NCBI GenBank assembly: GCA_017646885.1 | Contig: JAGCLR010000189.1 | Location: forward strand, 1 to 6,134 | Direction: 5' to 3' | Length of the DNA stretch: 6,134 bases | Origin: Methanobrevibacter sp. | GTDB lineage: Archaea; Methanobacteriota; Methanobacteria; Methanobacteriales; Methanobacteriaceae | In this document: positions 5,575 through 6,134 of the stretch, in pieces | How the letters are laid out: every line of letters begins with the position of its first letter | How positions within the stretch are numbered: position 1 is the first letter of the stretch | The notes under the pieces: model-generated | The model's database searches: none | Seen by the model: only the letters and a program-made list of their open reading frames with translations | What the model was told of the DNA's origin: nothing | Translations under genes and position numbers: made by a program

Positions 5575-6134
5575 TTAATTATCCCTAAATTCCTTAATGA
5601 ACTCTTCCAGATCATCCTTTATCTTAAACAATTCATTTGAACCTACATGACCCATACATGAATCAAAAATAAGCAATTTGTTATCGTTAATCATTTTGCT
5701 CATTGGAATTGCATCAAGATTTGGCGGGAAATATTGGTCCTGATTAATAGCTATTATCAATACCTTTGCAGTGATATTCCTTAATTGGTCTGTTAAATCA
5801 AAATCCATTGATGACTTATTCATATAGATTAAATCATTAGGGTCTTCTTCCAAGCTTTCCTCAGCAAATTCAGCCATAGCTTCTGCTACTTCCTCATTTG
5901 TCATATTATTTCTATATTCCTCTCTTGACAACCCATAGCAATACATTGCATCTGATGAAAGCTTTAAGCTTCTCTTTAATGAATCAGAAAGTGGAAGGTC
6001 ATATGCTCCATCGTTATAATCTGAATCTGATTCCAAAATATTGTTCATTATCTTGCTTAAGGCATAATTATGTCCACCTACCTTAAAGCTGCTTACAAGA
6101 GAAATGATAAAGTCAACGGAATCAGGGTAAATGC
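5575..6134 (-). CDS. MetX-like alpha/beta hydrolase, C-terminal part (5' end beyond the window)
   Basis: The reading frame stays open past the Met at 6048 to the window edge, giving 185 visible residues, so the gene is partial here. The upstream in-frame residues include YPDSVDFII and KVGGHNYALSKI. They resemble the segment that follows the nucleophile strand in homoserine O-acetyltransferase (MetX)-type hydrolases, so the Met at 6048 is internal. A cap-like acidic helical region (about 5820-5960) is followed by a strand with NQDQYFPP, whose Asp (codon 5737-5739) fits the catalytic acid. The last motif, CMGHVG, has a His (codon 5647-5649) that fits the catalytic base. The serine nucleophile would lie outside the window. 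It could be an acyltransferase or a plain hydrolase; several archaeal paralogues carry only a general annotation, so metX is not claimed. Confidence 0.82.
   Translation of the reverse strand, partial: IYPDSVDFIISLVSSFKVGGHNYALSKIMNNILESDSDYNDGAYDLPLSDSLKRSLKLSSDAMYCYGLSREEYRNNMTNEEVAEAMAEFAEESLEEDPNDLIYMNKSSMDFDLTDQLRNITAKVLIIAINQDQYFPPNLDAIPMSKMINDNKLLIFDSCMGHVGSNELFKIKDDLEEFIKEFRDN

Noticed and set aside
6046..6048. Met at 6048 as the true start of the hydrolase gene
   Set aside because: The frame continues without a stop to the window edge, and the upstream residues (YPDSVD, KVGGHNYALS) fit the family, so this Met is internal.
5898..6086. 62-residue plus-strand open frame opposite the hydrolase gene
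   Set aside because: It lies antisense to a frame with clear alpha/beta hydrolase motifs, has no good ribosome binding site that I can see, and its composition looks like a shadow of the coding strand.

Overview
The window looks like a chromosomal stretch from a low-GC methanogenic archaeon, most likely Methanobrevibacter or a close relative (Methanobacteriales). This rests on very AT-rich spacers, several ribosome binding sites of the archaeal GGTG(A) type, TATA-like boxes instead of bacterial -35/-10 pairs, T-tracts after genes, and the archaeal flavour of the proteins. The genus is an inference from protein character; no search was run. I see no mobile element, CRISPR array, tRNA, rRNA, toxin-antitoxin pair or defence gene. 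This is mostly an ordinary housekeeping region, and I do not claim a new system.

Left part (1-1467, minus strand): a spacer of roughly 88% AT, an 85-residue acidic protein of unknown function (295-552), and nadC, quinolinate phosphoribosyltransferase (637-1467). Middle part (1468-4503, plus strand): a 222-base divergent spacer with several short repeats, then rnz (tRNase Z, 1690-2637), a small MscS-type mechanosensitive channel (start reassigned to 2711, end 3508), and nadA, quinolinate synthase (3586-4503), which ends at a clear hairpin plus T-tract. Right part (4593-6134, minus strand): a nitroreductase-family flavoprotein, a 94-residue acidic protein of unknown function, and the C-terminal part of a MetX-like alpha/beta hydrolase that runs off the right edge.

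Functional links: NadA and NadC catalyse consecutive steps of de novo NAD synthesis (iminosuccinate + DHAP to quinolinate, then quinolinate + PRPP to nicotinate mononucleotide). They sit within 2.1 kb of each other on opposite strands, separated by rnz and the channel gene. The enzyme that makes iminosuccinate (aspartate dehydrogenase or oxidase) is not here. RNase Z (tRNA 3' end processing) and the channel (osmotic protection) have no evident link to NAD.

The points most worth a second look are the corrected start of the channel gene, a near-perfect 21-base direct repeat at the rnz/channel junction, the repeats in the nadC/rnz divergent promoter region, and two short acidic proteins that I do not recognise.
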